Assembly: GCF_000471905.2 (NCBI RefSeq)
Contig: NW_006495933.1
Coordinates: 1,146,663 to 1,210,662, forward strand
Source of the DNA: Amborella trichopoda
Taxonomy: Eukaryota > Streptophyta > Magnoliopsida > Amborellales > Amborellaceae
Length of the DNA stretch: 64,000 nt
Direction of reading: 5' to 3'
Each line of letters begins with the position of its first letter. The stretch's first letter is position 1. A program made the position numbers and the translations under genes. Below the pieces are notes generated by a model. That model had not been told where the DNA came from, ran no database searches, and worked only from the letters and a program-made list of their open reading frames with translations. Shown piece by piece: positions 45,939 to 57,935 of this stretch.

Positions 45939-46831
45939 CTGGTTAGGTGCCTTGATCTCGTCTCCTTGGATCTAGGTGATCGGGTGATACATGTCTCGGG
46001 TTCGGAAGACCCGGGACCTAAGATCACTCTCTCGGGATCTTTGTTTAAGAACAAAGGCATGTATCCAACTAGTGAGAGAGGAATTTTGTATGTGAGGTAG
46101 GGACCAACCTCACCTGGATCCGTGACTTACTCGGGCTGACTCATGCGGGCGCCCTCTTAGATCATGACAGAAAGCCCTCTAGCTGCTTCAGCTGGTTTGG
46201 AATCGCCTCCCTTGAACTGCAAAATCCTTGTTTTATGCACAACACTTCTATGGTTAATTTGCAAGATAAGTGGGCCGAAGGACCCACCCATATTCGAGGG
46301 AAACACACATTTGTATGGCTAAGAATGTGAGAAGTTAGGGTGATGTAGTGGAAGGTTTGAATAAGAGGAGAAAAGAAGAGGGTACTCGACAAGGGGACGA
46401 GGCTAGCATGATAGCAGGACCAGTGCAATGACCAACTCGGAGTGGTAGCGAGACAGACACAGTACTTTGGATCGTTGCGATGACAGTACTACTCAAAACC
46501 AAGGTCGACATGACTATCCCAATCTGGTGTGATAGTAAGACGGGCATGGTACTTGGGACCAGCACGACGACAATATTGCTTGACAGTCAGACCGTTATGG
46601 CAACACTATATTGAGTCCACCCTCATTCAAGTGAGAAGAGAATGAAGAAAATGCACGAGACGGTGAAGAGATGGGATCCCAATGGCGCTAGGCGTCACCA
46701 CCCATAACCATGGAGAGTGTCATGGCCCTTGGACGACACTAAACACTACCGTTCATGGCTAGGGGGTGAGTAGTGAACTACGAGCGGCGTTAGGCATGAC
46801 CTTTGGGGCTACACAAAAGGGCAGCACACCC

Positions 46832-46836
46832 CTGCG
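46832..46836. repeat. Target-site duplication, left (solo LTR)
   Basis: CTGCG before the solo LTR; CTGCA at 49845-49849 after it. The uninterrupted relative at 34060-34085 runs straight across this site. Confidence 0.6.
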
Positions 46837-46884
46837 TGTGATGACCCAAAGTTTTCTCAGCCAGTTAGAATGCATGGCGGGATA

Positions 46885-47060
46885 GAGATAAGAAGTGCCA
46901 ATGCTGACTGAGTTGTGAGCAGCACCGGTTGTGAAGAGAAGTAGTGTCAACACCGGCTGTGAAGAGAAGAAGTGTCAGCGCTGGCTGTGAAGAGAAGAAG
47001 TGTCAGCGCCGGCTGTCTTGTGTACAGAGACCAGTGCCAGTTGTGGCGTGTGTAGAGGCC
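46885..47060. repeat. 28-bp minisatellite in solo LTR
   Basis: Four to six units of AGTGTCAGCGCTGGCTGTGA followed by AGAGAAGA, near the left end of the LTR. Confidence 0.8.
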
Positions 47061-48499
47061 AGCACCGACTATGTAGGAGAAGGAGACCATCGCTGGCTTC
47101 GTTACTGATATGCATGGATTATGAATGCCACTTGTTAGATGCATGCTGATGTGAGTGCCACTTGTCCAGATTGTAAGTCTTTTGATGACACTTGAACCAC
47201 CACCCCAAACATAAGAGTACTTAAACCTCTCCTCTCACCCATGCCACTCACTCTTCCCTCATTTCTCCCCTCTTTAAGACCCAAGGTTTGAAGAAGTGAC
47301 TATTGGAGGGTAGCCATTATTGGTCGGGTGAAAGTGAACAGAGGATTGGAGAAGGCCCCATTGTTATTCAAGTAAGTAGATCTACGACCATTGCATTGTA
47401 GTCATAAGGATACATGGGAAATTTATACATGTGAAATGAGTAATAGAAGTGTACGTGATGTTGAAAATGAGTGAATGATTCTTAGATTATGTAAGAAATG
47501 CATGTTACGTGTGTGATTTGTGAGAGAATGGTTTTTATCCTGTTTCTCACCATGAAATGAAGGTTATGGAATATGTTCTTGAGACACGTTATATGTCAAT
47601 GTGAAATTCTAGAATTATGTGTGTTCTTGAATGAGGCTTTTGAAATGTAAAATGGGGTGACCTAAAATTTTTGCAATTGTAAATATGTATGAGTCTAGTA
47701 AAATGTTCATTTTTTCCTACTATTGAAATTATTTATGAAAATGAAGTTATGTTTCAAAATGAGAGAGTATATCATTGTTGACTGTTTTCTTCGATTTTCC
47801 ACTAATGCTGCTGTGGGCACTAATTTTAACTAACCATTCGAAGTCCATTTTTGGCTAAACTACATCCATTTGGAAGATATTTGAATGGAATAAAATTTTC
47901 ATTTAGAAAATTTTTTAAATTCTTTTTAGATTGAAAGTTATTCTCCAACATATGAAGGTATGTCACTGTGGGCAATATTGATAAAATTAAGAAAGATCAC
48001 CCTGCTTGGCACAAAAATGGAACCACCAAATGGAATCAAAATTCTTTAAAATTTACCTTTTTAGAAAGACATACGTCTTGGATTAAACTTCGATTTTGAA
48101 ACCGTCATAAGTTACCTCACGGTTTGAAAGTTATAGTGATATGAAGTAGGGTACCTCACTGTCCACTGTACATAGCACGGTGCAGCTAGTTAACCCTCAC
48201 GTCTTGGAACCTTTAAGAGATCAAATGGGGCCCATTTGTTTTCAAACCACTCCCATTTGAAAGGTAGGAGTGTCTAATGCAAAATTAGTTTTGGAATCGT
48301 CTTTAACTTCCAAAGGAATTGGGAGTTATGACCACGTTTTGACCAGATGTCTCTACTTGAAATTGCAGGAAATGTGACAATGACACTAAGATTCTGTGAC
48401 TCTGATAATGTGATCATGTAATGTTGATACTGATATAATATCGATCTGATATTGTCAAAAATGTGATACTGATACTGCCTGATCTGCTAAGTGAAGATG

Positions 48500-48965
48500 G
48501 ATTTCTAGCTACTACACAATGGGTCCTCCATTGGTAGTGGAAACTGTTGACCGCTACGCAATGGGTCCTCCATTGGTAGTAATATTCAGATCTTGTTATA
48601 TGAAAACTGATATTTTGTGACTTCTGGCCACTACGTAATGGGTCCTCCATTGGTAGTGGATATTCTGATACTGATATTCTATGATTTTTGGCAACTACGT
48701 AATGGGTCCTCCTTTTGTAGTGGATATTCTGATTCTGTTACATGAATTTTGTTAAATGTGATTTCCGGCCACTACGCAATGGGTCCTCCATTGGTAGTGG
48801 ATATGCTGTTTCTGTGACCGCTATGCAATGGGTCCTCTACTTGTAGTCAGGTATTCTGTACCTTGACTCCCATGATAGGAGTGGAGTCAAGATGTAACTG
48901 TAAATAACTGAGAGGGTCGTGCACCTTGAATTGTCATGGGCACTACTCATTGGGTCGTCCAATGG
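48500..48965. repeat. Interspersed 23-bp motif in solo LTR
   Basis: CTACGCAATGGGTCCTCCAT followed by TGGTAGTGG recurs about seven times at irregular 40-80 base spacing. Related CACTACGCRATRAG motifs occur at 10085 and 10165 in element A's LTR. Confidence 0.8.
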
Positions 48966-49869
48966 TAGTGTAACACCCTCTCGCCTAAGGCACAAGTGAA
49001 GGTCGTGTCTTGCATGGCCTCAGCCCATCGAAAACCTCAAAGCGTGCTGGGGATGTGTGCATGAGTGAGGATATTACGAAGTGGGGCACCCACTTGTTAT
49101 TAAGGGTAGAAGTCCCAAGTTATAAGATTGGTTTAGCCTGATGGATGTAGCTTCTACTTCGAGAGTAATTAATTTGTTCTGCTTAACTGAATTCTGTATT
49201 CTGTAAGACTTTCTAATGGTAACTAGTAAATGTCATCTTGAGGACAAGTAATGATCCGTTAACTGATTCTTACCCTCGTTATATAGCATTCATGTGTATT
49301 TTGATATGTGACTACACTCTGTAAGACAAATGCCATTTCTAATGAACTATGGCCATGTTATCATCTATATATATACTGTTAGTCAGGAATGCAAGGGTAG
49401 TGATCTGCTTACTGGGCCTTTAGCTCATTCCATTTTAATCTCATAACTGTAGAGTGAAGGGCGGTGGCAGCTGTACCAATGTGGGTGGCAATTTGAGGAC
49501 TTGAAGCTGGAAATTAAGAAGTTTGAGAAGCCGTCTTCTGAAGACTTTCACAGTATGTTTTGGTGATTTCAGGAGCATGATGTATACTTCATTTTGTGTA
49601 TTTTGGGCCAGTAATTCCTTTAAGAAATTGTAAAGACTTTTGATATTGAATGAATGAAATGGCTATACCTTTCGTTTGATTCTTGTTTGATGAATGGATT
49701 TATTCTAGTTTTCTTTCGTGGTTTGCTCATGATTCTGTGTTTTTATGCGTTGAGCCACTCCCACCTGAGTGACATTCACGACCTCCGATCGTGATCCCTC
49801 ACTCTGTCGTCCTCTGGCAGGGGTCAGCGAACGGGGTCATGACACTGCACAGAAAGCGATAGCCTCTTG

Positions 49870-50160
49870 TGAAGCCCACGACTATAGCCTTTCGAGAGGC
49901 ACACGGCGACAGTTCTTGCCTAGGCACACAGCGATAGGCGTGGGACGCAAGAAGAACCTGCGCACGGCGATAGGTCCTAAGCGCCTGAAGAAGGGTTGCA
50001 GACGGTGATGGCCACCGAGTGTGCGAAGGAAGCTCGAGAACGGTGATAGGAATCGAGGGCATGAAGGAAGCTCACGGATGGCGATAGGCACCGAGCTCGC
50101 GAAGGAAGCTCGCGGACAGTGATAGGTGTTACCGCGACCTCTCGCAGGCGGCAATAGGCA
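49870..50160. repeat. 36-38-bp minisatellite, element C 5' LTR
   Basis: Units with GCGATAGGCACCGAGCTCGC and GAAGGAAGCTCGCGGA; colinear with the array at 34080-34340. Confidence 0.65.
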
Positions 50161-50878
50161 TCGCTGTCTGTGATAAGCATGCAACAGGGGGAGACCCCTG
50201 TGGGCGGCAATAAGTTTCACCATCTGTGCTCTTCACTGAGACGTTGAGGAAACATATGCAGACGGGCATGCACAACATTGCCACTGCTGTGCATGGCCTC
50301 TAAGGGAGTGCCACATAGTAGCTCGAGCGTCGTTGCGGGGCATGCCACATATCAAAATGCTCGTCATGATGAGATGAACACATTCCATCAAGTTTGAGCC
50401 CAATCCGATCTCAGATGAAGGAGATATCATCATCCCAAGTTACTGTTTGTGATTGTTCCTTTAATGGAGTTGAGTTGCAGGGTGGCTACATGGGAATAGT
50501 GTACGGTTCCGCCTGTATCGCTCTTTCGCCAATAACTTCTTCTTGGGAAGTTCGTTCAAGCTGAAATTTGACCTTTGGGGGTTTTCAAATGTTTCGAATC
50601 CAATGGAGGTGGTCCCACAACAAATTTAGATACCAAAAATATACCTCGAGTTAGAGGGTCCACTTTAGGGTGCTAAAGGCTGATTCTGTCGAAACTGTTT
50701 CTCAGTATGCGTTCCGTTAAACATGTCAGAATGTGACAAAACTTAGTAGGAGAGTTTTGAGAGTCCTTATGAAGATCTTAGCCAGTTTTGGAGCTTTTTT
50801 GAGACTGTTGGAATTTCCATTGTTTGTTAGGCTTTATTGACCCGGGGGACCCATGATGATGAAAAATGTCTTTTAACA

Positions 50879-50936
50879 CCGCACTCTATCGCCCTATAGT
50901 GAGAACGGCAGGGGGACAAAGGGTGGGGTCATGACA
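50879..50936 (+). mobile_element. Tekay-like LTR 3' end fragment
   Basis: CACTCTATCGCCCTATAGTG through GGGGTCATGACA matches the end of the solo LTR (49795-49844). This looks like the flank into which element C inserted. Confidence 0.6.
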
Positions 50937-52289
50937 GCATGGGTGGTGTATGGTAGTCTAAGGAGCTCCTTCTCTCTCTTGTTCTCTCCCTCTCTATGCA
51001 TGTGTGCCATGTGCTTAGCCACCAAAGATGATGTCTCCCATTCTTGCTCTCTCTCTCTCCTCTTGCATGCCACTATTCAATTTCATGCTTCCATCTCATG
51101 ATGATGTCTCTTATGCTTGCTCTCTCTCTCTCCTCTTGCAAGCTACTTGTCAATTGCATGCTTCCGTTCCATGGTGATGTCTCTCATGCGCAACGCTCTC
51201 TCCTCATGCATGCCCTCTTGAATACCATGTAGAAATTGCATGTTGCGACCACCTAAGCTTCCTTATACCCCCTTCACACCCATCCATTGGGTTTTCTCTC
51301 TCTCTCTACTCCCTGCTCTCTCTCACCCATGTTCTCCCCCTTTTTTCCTTAAGACTTTGAGCTTTGAGACCATTCCCAGTATTAGGCCTTTGACTTTGAA
51401 CCCATCCTTTGGAGCTTGGCATTTGGAGTGAAATCTATGTGGAGCACTTTGGAGTTTCATTTAGTGCTATAAGTGGATCTGGTTTCCATATTTTCATGCT
51501 TTAAATTGATGCATGTTTGCTTATCTTGTCAAATTATGAGATTTAAGTATGTGCATGGGTGTGAAAATGAGTGTGGATGCATGTTACGGAAATCTTGCTA
51601 GAGTGTACTCTGTTTTCCAGAATTGTAGCTTCGGTTTGAGAAACTGTTTGAGTATCCTATATATCTCCTTAGTTCACGAAATTTTGAGAAAACGTAGCTC
51701 ATTGAGTCTATTTTATCATGGAAAAGACTTCTTATTAATATAGTTTTTGGTTTAAAATTTATTTACCATTTTCTAAAGCTTGCCAGATTTGTGAAATGAA
51801 ATTCTAGGGATTTAATGTGTTTTTATATAGTACTTTTTAATAATCAAAGCATACCAGAATGAAGTCAAACCACTTTTAAATGATACCTAGATGAGTTTAT
51901 TATGAAAATGGTTTTGGAATCATGATAAACTTCCCTAGGGTTTGAAAGTTATGCCCATTTTACTCTGAGTATGTCATCCTTGATTTTTTGTTGTGAAAAC
52001 AAGAATTTTGTTCAAGAACATAAAATAGTTTGGCAAACTTCAACCCAAATATTGGGGATACCCTCTTCATGAAATTTTTGTTTTCATGAGCCTAGATTGT
52101 TACAAAAGTAGTGTCAGGTAGAAATTATACTTTAATCTCATTTTATACCTTTATAAGTGGACCGGGTTCACTGTGAAAAATCAGAAAAATAATCAAAAGA
52201 TGTCTTTTGAGCTATGAGCCTGATGATATGTAGTATGCTTTGGACATATTGAACCTGTCTTTGTTATGATATGTGTGCATGAAAGCATG

Positions 52290-52800
52290 ATCTGTTATGA
52301 AATGAAGGCATGATAATGAGGCATATTTTGTTACAGAACTAATGCATGCTCCGTTATGAAAGGAATGCATGACAGTAAGGCATATTCTGTTATGAAATGA
52401 AAGTATGCTCTGTTATGATATGAATTCATGTAGTAAGACATGCTCAGCTATGATATGAATGCATGTAGTAAGACATTATTTGTTGTGATATGAATGCACG
52501 ATAATGAGATATGCTTTGTTATGTTATGAATGCATGTAGTAAGACATGCTCAGCTATGATATGAATGCATGTAGTAAGACATGCTTCGTTGTTATTTGAA
52601 TGCATGACAATGAGATATGCTTTGTTATGCTATGAATGCATGTAGTAAGACATGCTCAGTTATGATATGAATGCATGAATGCATGATAATGAGATATACT
52701 CTATTATGATATGAACTCATGTAGTAAGACATGCTCGGTAATGTTATGAATGCATGTAGTGAGACATGCTCTGTTATGATATGTGTACATGTTATGATAC
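52290..52800. repeat. 35-bp minisatellite (ATGAATGCATG type)
   Basis: Units of CTATGATATGAATGCATGTA followed by GTAAGACATGCTCAG, about 13 copies with some length variation. Confidence 0.85.
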
Positions 52801-52904
52801 ATGTTCTATTGTGACATGTGTACATGATTTTGAGACATGTTATGTGACATGTGATATGTGATATGTGAAAAGACTTGTGTGGTCAGCTATGTGATATGTG
52901 ATAT

Positions 52905-53330
52905 GTGATATGTGATGTGTCATTTATTGGCATGCTTGGAGCTTATTGCATGACCATAATGTGATATGAGATTGATTGACATGCTTTGAGCGTATTGCAT
53001 GACCATAATGTGATATGTAATTGATTGTTATGCTTTGAGCGTATTGCATGACCATAATGTGATATGTGATTGATTGACATGCTTTGAGCATATTGCATGA
53101 CCATACTGTGTTATGTGACTTATTGGCTTGTTTTGAACGTGTTACATGACCATACTGTGACATGCTTTGAGCGTATTGTATGACCATACTATGATATGTG
53201 ATTTATTGACATGCTTTGAGCGTATTGCTTGACCATATTGTGATATGTGATTGATTGACATGCTTTGAGCATATTGCCTGACCATACTATTATATGTGAT
53301 TGATCGACATGCTTTGAGTGTATTGCATTT
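52905..53330. repeat. 49-bp minisatellite, about 8 copies
   Basis: Units containing TGATTGACATGCTTTGAGCG and TATTGCATGACCATACTG with a 49-base period; begins within about 100 bases of the end of the 35-bp array. Confidence 0.85.
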
Positions 53331-54384
53331 CCTGACTTGTGGCTTCTTCGGCTCGCCCAATGATAGGACAGGAGTCGAGGTATATGATGATTGGGTGGTC
53401 ACTCCCCTATTCATAATGATTGACACCCAGAAGGTGTAACACTTGTAACGGAGGTGACGTAAGGGGTAGTGTCTTGCAAGGCCATCACCCATCAAAAGCC
53501 TCAAAGTGTGCTGGGGAATGTGTGTGTGTGTTTGTGTGAAAACATTATGAAATGAATTCCCCCATTTGTCATTGTTTTTCCTCCCAAGTGATGGTAGAAA
53601 TCCTAAGCAATGGGATTGGCTTCACCTAATAGATAGGGCTTCTACTTCGGGAGTAGGTGAATTAGGGAGTGAGTTAGTTGGTAATTGTTGATTATTACCT
53701 TCATATGTTGATTTGCTAAGATTTGTATGGTTGAATGATTTGATCGACCTCTACTTCCTATCATATATGATTGATCTGATTTGTTGTTACTTCACTATGA
53801 ATCATGAACGACACAGTGATAGATATGATTATGATACACGACTTATGTTTTATAAGAATTGCATAGCACCTTGAGCATAGTTGTGAAATGATATTCATAG
53901 GCAGGAAAGCATGGCACCGCGATCTACTTACTGGGCTTTACAGCTCACCCTTTTAACTTTCATCTTTGTAGAGTGATAGCCGCGAGTTGTGGATGGGTGG
54001 TTTGGTGATCGCGGCCCGCGGTTGGAGCCCGTACTTCTTGTGGAAGCCTCTTTTCAATTGTATGTGATAGATGACATTTTAGCCATATAGTCCACTTGTT
54101 TTAGAACTATGTATTATTGTTGGCCCTTTGGTGCCTTGAACTCTCTTCTAATATTTTGGATCTACCTTATGAAATTTTGGGACTTGATATGCCCACTATG
54201 TTCGTGGGTTGTGCTCTTCATGTTTTGTTTGTTTGGTTTTTATTTTGTGATTGGATTTGATTTCCAGCTTTTCAAAGTGTTGTGCGCACTCTCACCTGAG
54301 TGGCATTCACTACATGTCGTTGCAGTCCCGTACCCTATTGTCCTCCGGCATGTGTGGCAGGGGGTAGGCGGCGAGCCTATGACA

Positions 54385-55070
54385 AGACCTCTCCCTGCCT
54401 TAAGCCCTTGAGTTTGAACCCAATCTTGTGGAGCTTAGTAGTTGAGGTGAAACATGTGGAGAACTTTAGAGTTTCATTTGGTGCAAAGTAAGTGGATCTG
54501 GTTTCCATATTTTCATTCTTTAGATTGACTCATGTTTTCTTAGCTTATCAAAGTATGAAATTCAAGAATGAATATGGGTGTGAAAATGGGTGTGGATGCA
54601 CGTTACTGAAATCTTGCTAGAATGTACTCTGTTTTTCAGAACTGTGGCTCCGGTTTGAGAAACTGTTTGAGTATCCTACATATCTCTTTAGATCATGAAA
54701 TTTTGTGGAAAAGTAGATCATTGAGTCTATTTTATTATAGCAAATTCCTCTTGCTAATTTCCCTTTTGGTTTAAAAGTTATTTACCATTTTATGAAGCAT
54801 GTCAGATTTGTGAAATGAAATTCCAAGGATTTTATGTATTTTTATGTGGAGCTTTTCAATGACCAAAAAATTTCAAAATGAGATCAAAATACTTCTAAAT
54901 GAAAAATAAATGAGTCTATTTCAGAAATTGTTTTGGAATTATGATAAAATTCCCAATAGTTTGAAAGTTATGCCAAACTTTCATGAGGATGTCACACTGC
55001 CTTTTGTGCTGTAAAAATGAGAACTTTCCAAAACTATTACTTGTTTTGTGTGGATCTTTTCAGGTAGGAT
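54385..55070 (+). mobile_element. Partial second copy of the Tekay-like LTR
   Basis: Direct repeat of 51388-52020, well conserved over more than 600 bases (for example GTGGATCTGGTTTCCATATT and GAGAAACTGTTTGAGTATCC in both). The two copies lie 3.0 kb apart. It begins immediately after the GACA terminus of the preceding LTR. Confidence 0.8.
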
Positions 55071-55074
55071 GATC

Positions 55075-56020
55075 ATCTGTTGTTTTAGCAGCATCCAGAG
55101 CAAGGATGGGACCTACTCCTTATTGAAGCTATAAACTTTGGTTCTCTACTCTGCCCAGAAATCCTTCTCGTAGAGGTTCTGAAGTGGAGGCACTCTATTG
55201 TAAGCCTGGGGTTGTTGTTACCCTGCCTGAGGTGTGGCTTGAGCATTTGTTGGCTTCATCCCTTTGGAGAAGTCTAAATTTTGAGGGGAAGCCTTCTTAG
55301 GATCTGATATAGTGATGGCAGCACTGACCACCCCCTTTGCTGATTGCCTCGAGCATTGGATCGATTATTGCCCGGGCTACAGTTGTTTCCCTCATTCGAC
55401 GACTGCGCCTGGGGCCCACCATGGTGCTTGAAGAGGCTCTTTATATGGACTGATTTAGAGATCAAGTCCGATATGGAAGTTGGATTCGAAGCCTCAACAT
55501 GCAACGAAATCTCTGGTTGTATGTTGCGTATGCAAGTTTGAACTGCATCAATTTCAGGCATGGAATTAGCTTAGTGTGTAGCGAGATTTCTCCACCTTGC
55601 ATTGAATTGGTCGACGGGTTGATCTGGTTCCTAGGTCATTGTGAGGAGCTCGATAGCCTGAACTTCTCCTTCAACCTCATAGAAGCGCTTGTAAAAAAAA
55701 TGCTCCATTTCTTCACAAGTCTGGATCGAGTTTGGGGGGAGACGGACATACAACTTGAATGCCAGTCCGTCGACAGTTTCGACAAACTGACAGAGAAGAA
55801 GCCTCCCATCAGCTGCCGTTTCTTGACATGCCAAATAAAAATGGGTGATGTGTTGATGAGGGGAACTCGTGCCATTGAAAAGAGGGAGTTTCCCCTTTTA
55901 GTAATTAGGGGGAAATGGGAGCTGATCAATACAGGAGGGTTGGGCCTTGTATGCCTTAGATCTACCTTCCTTATAGATTGTGGGTGACCATGGCGTCAAT
56001 TTCATCTTGAGAGACCTGAC
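55075..56020 (-). mobile_element. gag: gag fragment of a Tat-type element
   Basis: Minus-strand segments match element C's gag at 43200-44120. AFKLYVRLPPNSIQTCEEME and FYKRFYEVEGEVQAIELLTM correspond to the conserved Tat-type capsid block, and EASNPTSISDLISKSVHIKS matches the piece at 43447-43644. No PBS or leader lies between this gag and the LTR at 56021. Broken; fossil. Confidence 0.75.
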
Positions 56021-56839
56021 TGGTCAGGTTCCTCGATCTCGCCCTCTGGATTTGGATTATTGGGCGGCACGCATCTCGGGTTTCAGGGGAGACCCGAAAC
56101 TTTTGAGATCACTCTCTTGGGAACCTCATTCGAGAACAAGGGCAGGTATTACCAACCGATGAGAGAGGAATTTAAGGTGGGTTCAGGACTTACTCGGGCT
56201 AGCTCGTGTGGGCGCCTTCTTAGATCATGAAGAAATCTCCCCAGTAATAAAACTAGTATGGAATCACCTCCCTTGGCTTGTATTCTCCTATTTTCTTCAA
56301 TCACACATATATGACAAAGGTTATAAGATAGGTGGGTCAATAGACCCACCTGTTCTTTTGGGTGAACGTAAACAGGCGTGCACATTCAAAAGAAGATGGA
56401 AAGAACGAAAAAAGAAAGATGGGGGTAAAGAAGAATTTGACCAGGCGGGGAGATCAACACAGTGATTAGGCTGGTGGGTAATTGGCCTGACGTGGTAGTA
56501 AAACAGGTTCGGTAACTCAGTCTGACTCAACAGGATTACTACTAGATGTCAATACCGATACTGACTAGCTAGAAACGATGGTTAGTCTGTCGTGGCGATA
56601 AAGCGGGCGTAGTAATTCTAGCACAACAACATTACAGCTAGACGACAAGACTATCATAAGAGGCTAATCTTAACCCTTCTTAATCAAACGAAAGGACAAT
56701 AAAAAGAATGAAAATCATAAAGAGAGAGTAAGAAGTAAGTGAATAAAAAAGAGAAGAGAAAGAAAGAGAGGAAGAGAAAGAAATAAGGAGAAGAGTGTGA
56801 GAGAAGAGAGAAGGAAGGAGAAAAGAGGGTGAAAGACAC

Positions 56840-57460
56840 AGTCGGCGCTAGGCATCGCCGGCTGTGTTGGAAGAGTAAGAGAAGGAAAGACACACTCAGC
56901 GCTAGACATCGCTGACTGGTTTGGAAAGAGAAGAGAGAGAAGATGCAGTCGGTGCTAGTATTTGTTGGCTATGTTTAAGAAGTGAGGAGAGTGAAGACAC
57001 AGTCGACGTTGAGCATCGCCGACTGAGTTGGAAAGAGAAGAGAGAAAAAGGACATAGTCGGTGCTAGGCTTCGTTCGCTGTGTTTAAGAAAAGAGGAGAG
57101 AGAAGACACAGTCGACGCTAGGCATCACCGGTTGTGCTAGTCAGAGAAGAGAGAGAAGATGCAGTTGACACTAGGCTTCGTCGACCGTATTAGACAAAGG
57201 AGAGAGAAAATGCACTCGACGTTAGGCTTCACCAACTGTATTAGATAGAGAAGAGAGAGAAGATGCAGTCAGTGTTAGGCTTTACCGATTGTATCAGACA
57301 GAGAACAGAGAGAAGATGCACTCGACGCTAGGTTTCACTAACTGTGTTAGACAAAGAAGGGGGGAGAAGATGCAGTTGGTGCTGAGTTTCACCAACTATG
57401 TTAAGATGAGAAAAGAGAGGATGCAGTCGGTGCTAGGCTTCACCCACTATATTAGATGAG
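56840..57460. repeat. 50-56-bp minisatellite, about 11 copies
   Basis: Each unit has a core like CAGTCGGTGCTAGGCTTCAC and a purine-rich filler like GAAGAGAGAGAAGATG. It is the mirror of the CT-filled array at 19180-19700 in the outer element, with different core words. Confidence 0.8.
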
Positions 57461-57892
57461 AAGTAAAAAGAGAGATAGAGATGAAAAGAAGAGAGAGAGT
57501 TAAAGATGAGAAGAAGAGAGAGAGATAATGATGAGACGAGAGAGAAAGAGAGATAAAATGAGAAGAAGAAGAGAGAAAAAGAGAGATTGGGATGAGTAAA
57601 AGAGAGAGAAAGAAAGATAGGGATGAGAAAAAGAGAGAGAAAGAGAGATAGAGATGAGGAGAGAGAAAGAGAGGAGGATAGATAAAGATGAGGAGAGAGA
57701 AAGAAAGGAAGAGAGAAAGAGGGGAGGAGAGAGAGGGGAAGAGAGAGAGTTACCTTATCAAAGGGTACATACCCTTTTCTTCTCTCTCTTCTCTCTCTCC
57801 AAGACGCACCCATGAGTTCAAGACGAAATTGAAATTTTATTGATTTTTTGTGTGAAATGAACCCAAGGTCCTTTACAATTTGGCTCTGCATG

Positions 57893-57935
57893 CTTATATA
57901 GAATTGGGCTAAAACATGGGTGTACACCCAAAAAC
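57893..57935 (-). promoter_or_regulatory. LTR promoter block and TATA box
   Basis: Minus strand reads TGTACACCCATGTTTTAGCC, CAATT, then CTATATAAG at 57893-57901. Confidence 0.7.

Larger units (their letters stand above)
46837..49844 (+). mobile_element. Solo Tekay/Del-like LTR, 3.0 kb
   Basis: Starts TGTGATGACCCA and ends GGGGTCATGACA, an imperfect inverted pair. It is flanked by CTGCG/CTGCA and inserted in the 5' LTR of element C. The empty-site sequence can be read from the colinear LTR at 33731-34340. No PBS or coding region adjoins it, so it is a solo LTR, presumably left by recombination between the two LTRs of one element. It contains a 28-bp array (46885-47060) and GGGTCCTCCATTGGTAGTGG repeats (48500-48965). 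Confidence 0.85.
45940..50878 (-). mobile_element. 5' LTR of element C, split by a solo LTR
   Basis: On the minus strand it starts TGTTAAAAGACATTTTTCAT at 50878 and ends GGCACCTAACCA at 45940, next to the PBS. After subtracting the nested solo LTR (46837-49844) about 1.9 kb remains, much shorter than other copies; the CT- and T-rich domains of the inner element are absent. 45940-46300 parallels the terminal 350 bases of the other LTRs. 50879-50936 to its right is Tekay-like LTR sequence. Confidence 0.8.
50937..54384 (+). mobile_element. Tekay-like LTR copy
   Basis: Ends GCGAGCCTATGACA; the terminal 120 bases match the other Tekay-like LTR ends (CACCTGAGTGGCATTCACTA, GTCCTCCGGCATGTG). CT-rich words at 50960-51320 and two minisatellites lie inside. 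The left edge lacks the TGTGATGACC start seen in the solo LTR, so this copy is not a complete LTR. No PBS follows its end. Confidence 0.65.

Noticed and set aside
48500-48965. Regularly recurring 23-bp motif resembling a CRISPR array
   Set aside because: Spacing is irregular, spacers are not unique in length, and the motif lies inside a plant solo LTR. It is a degenerate LTR repeat.
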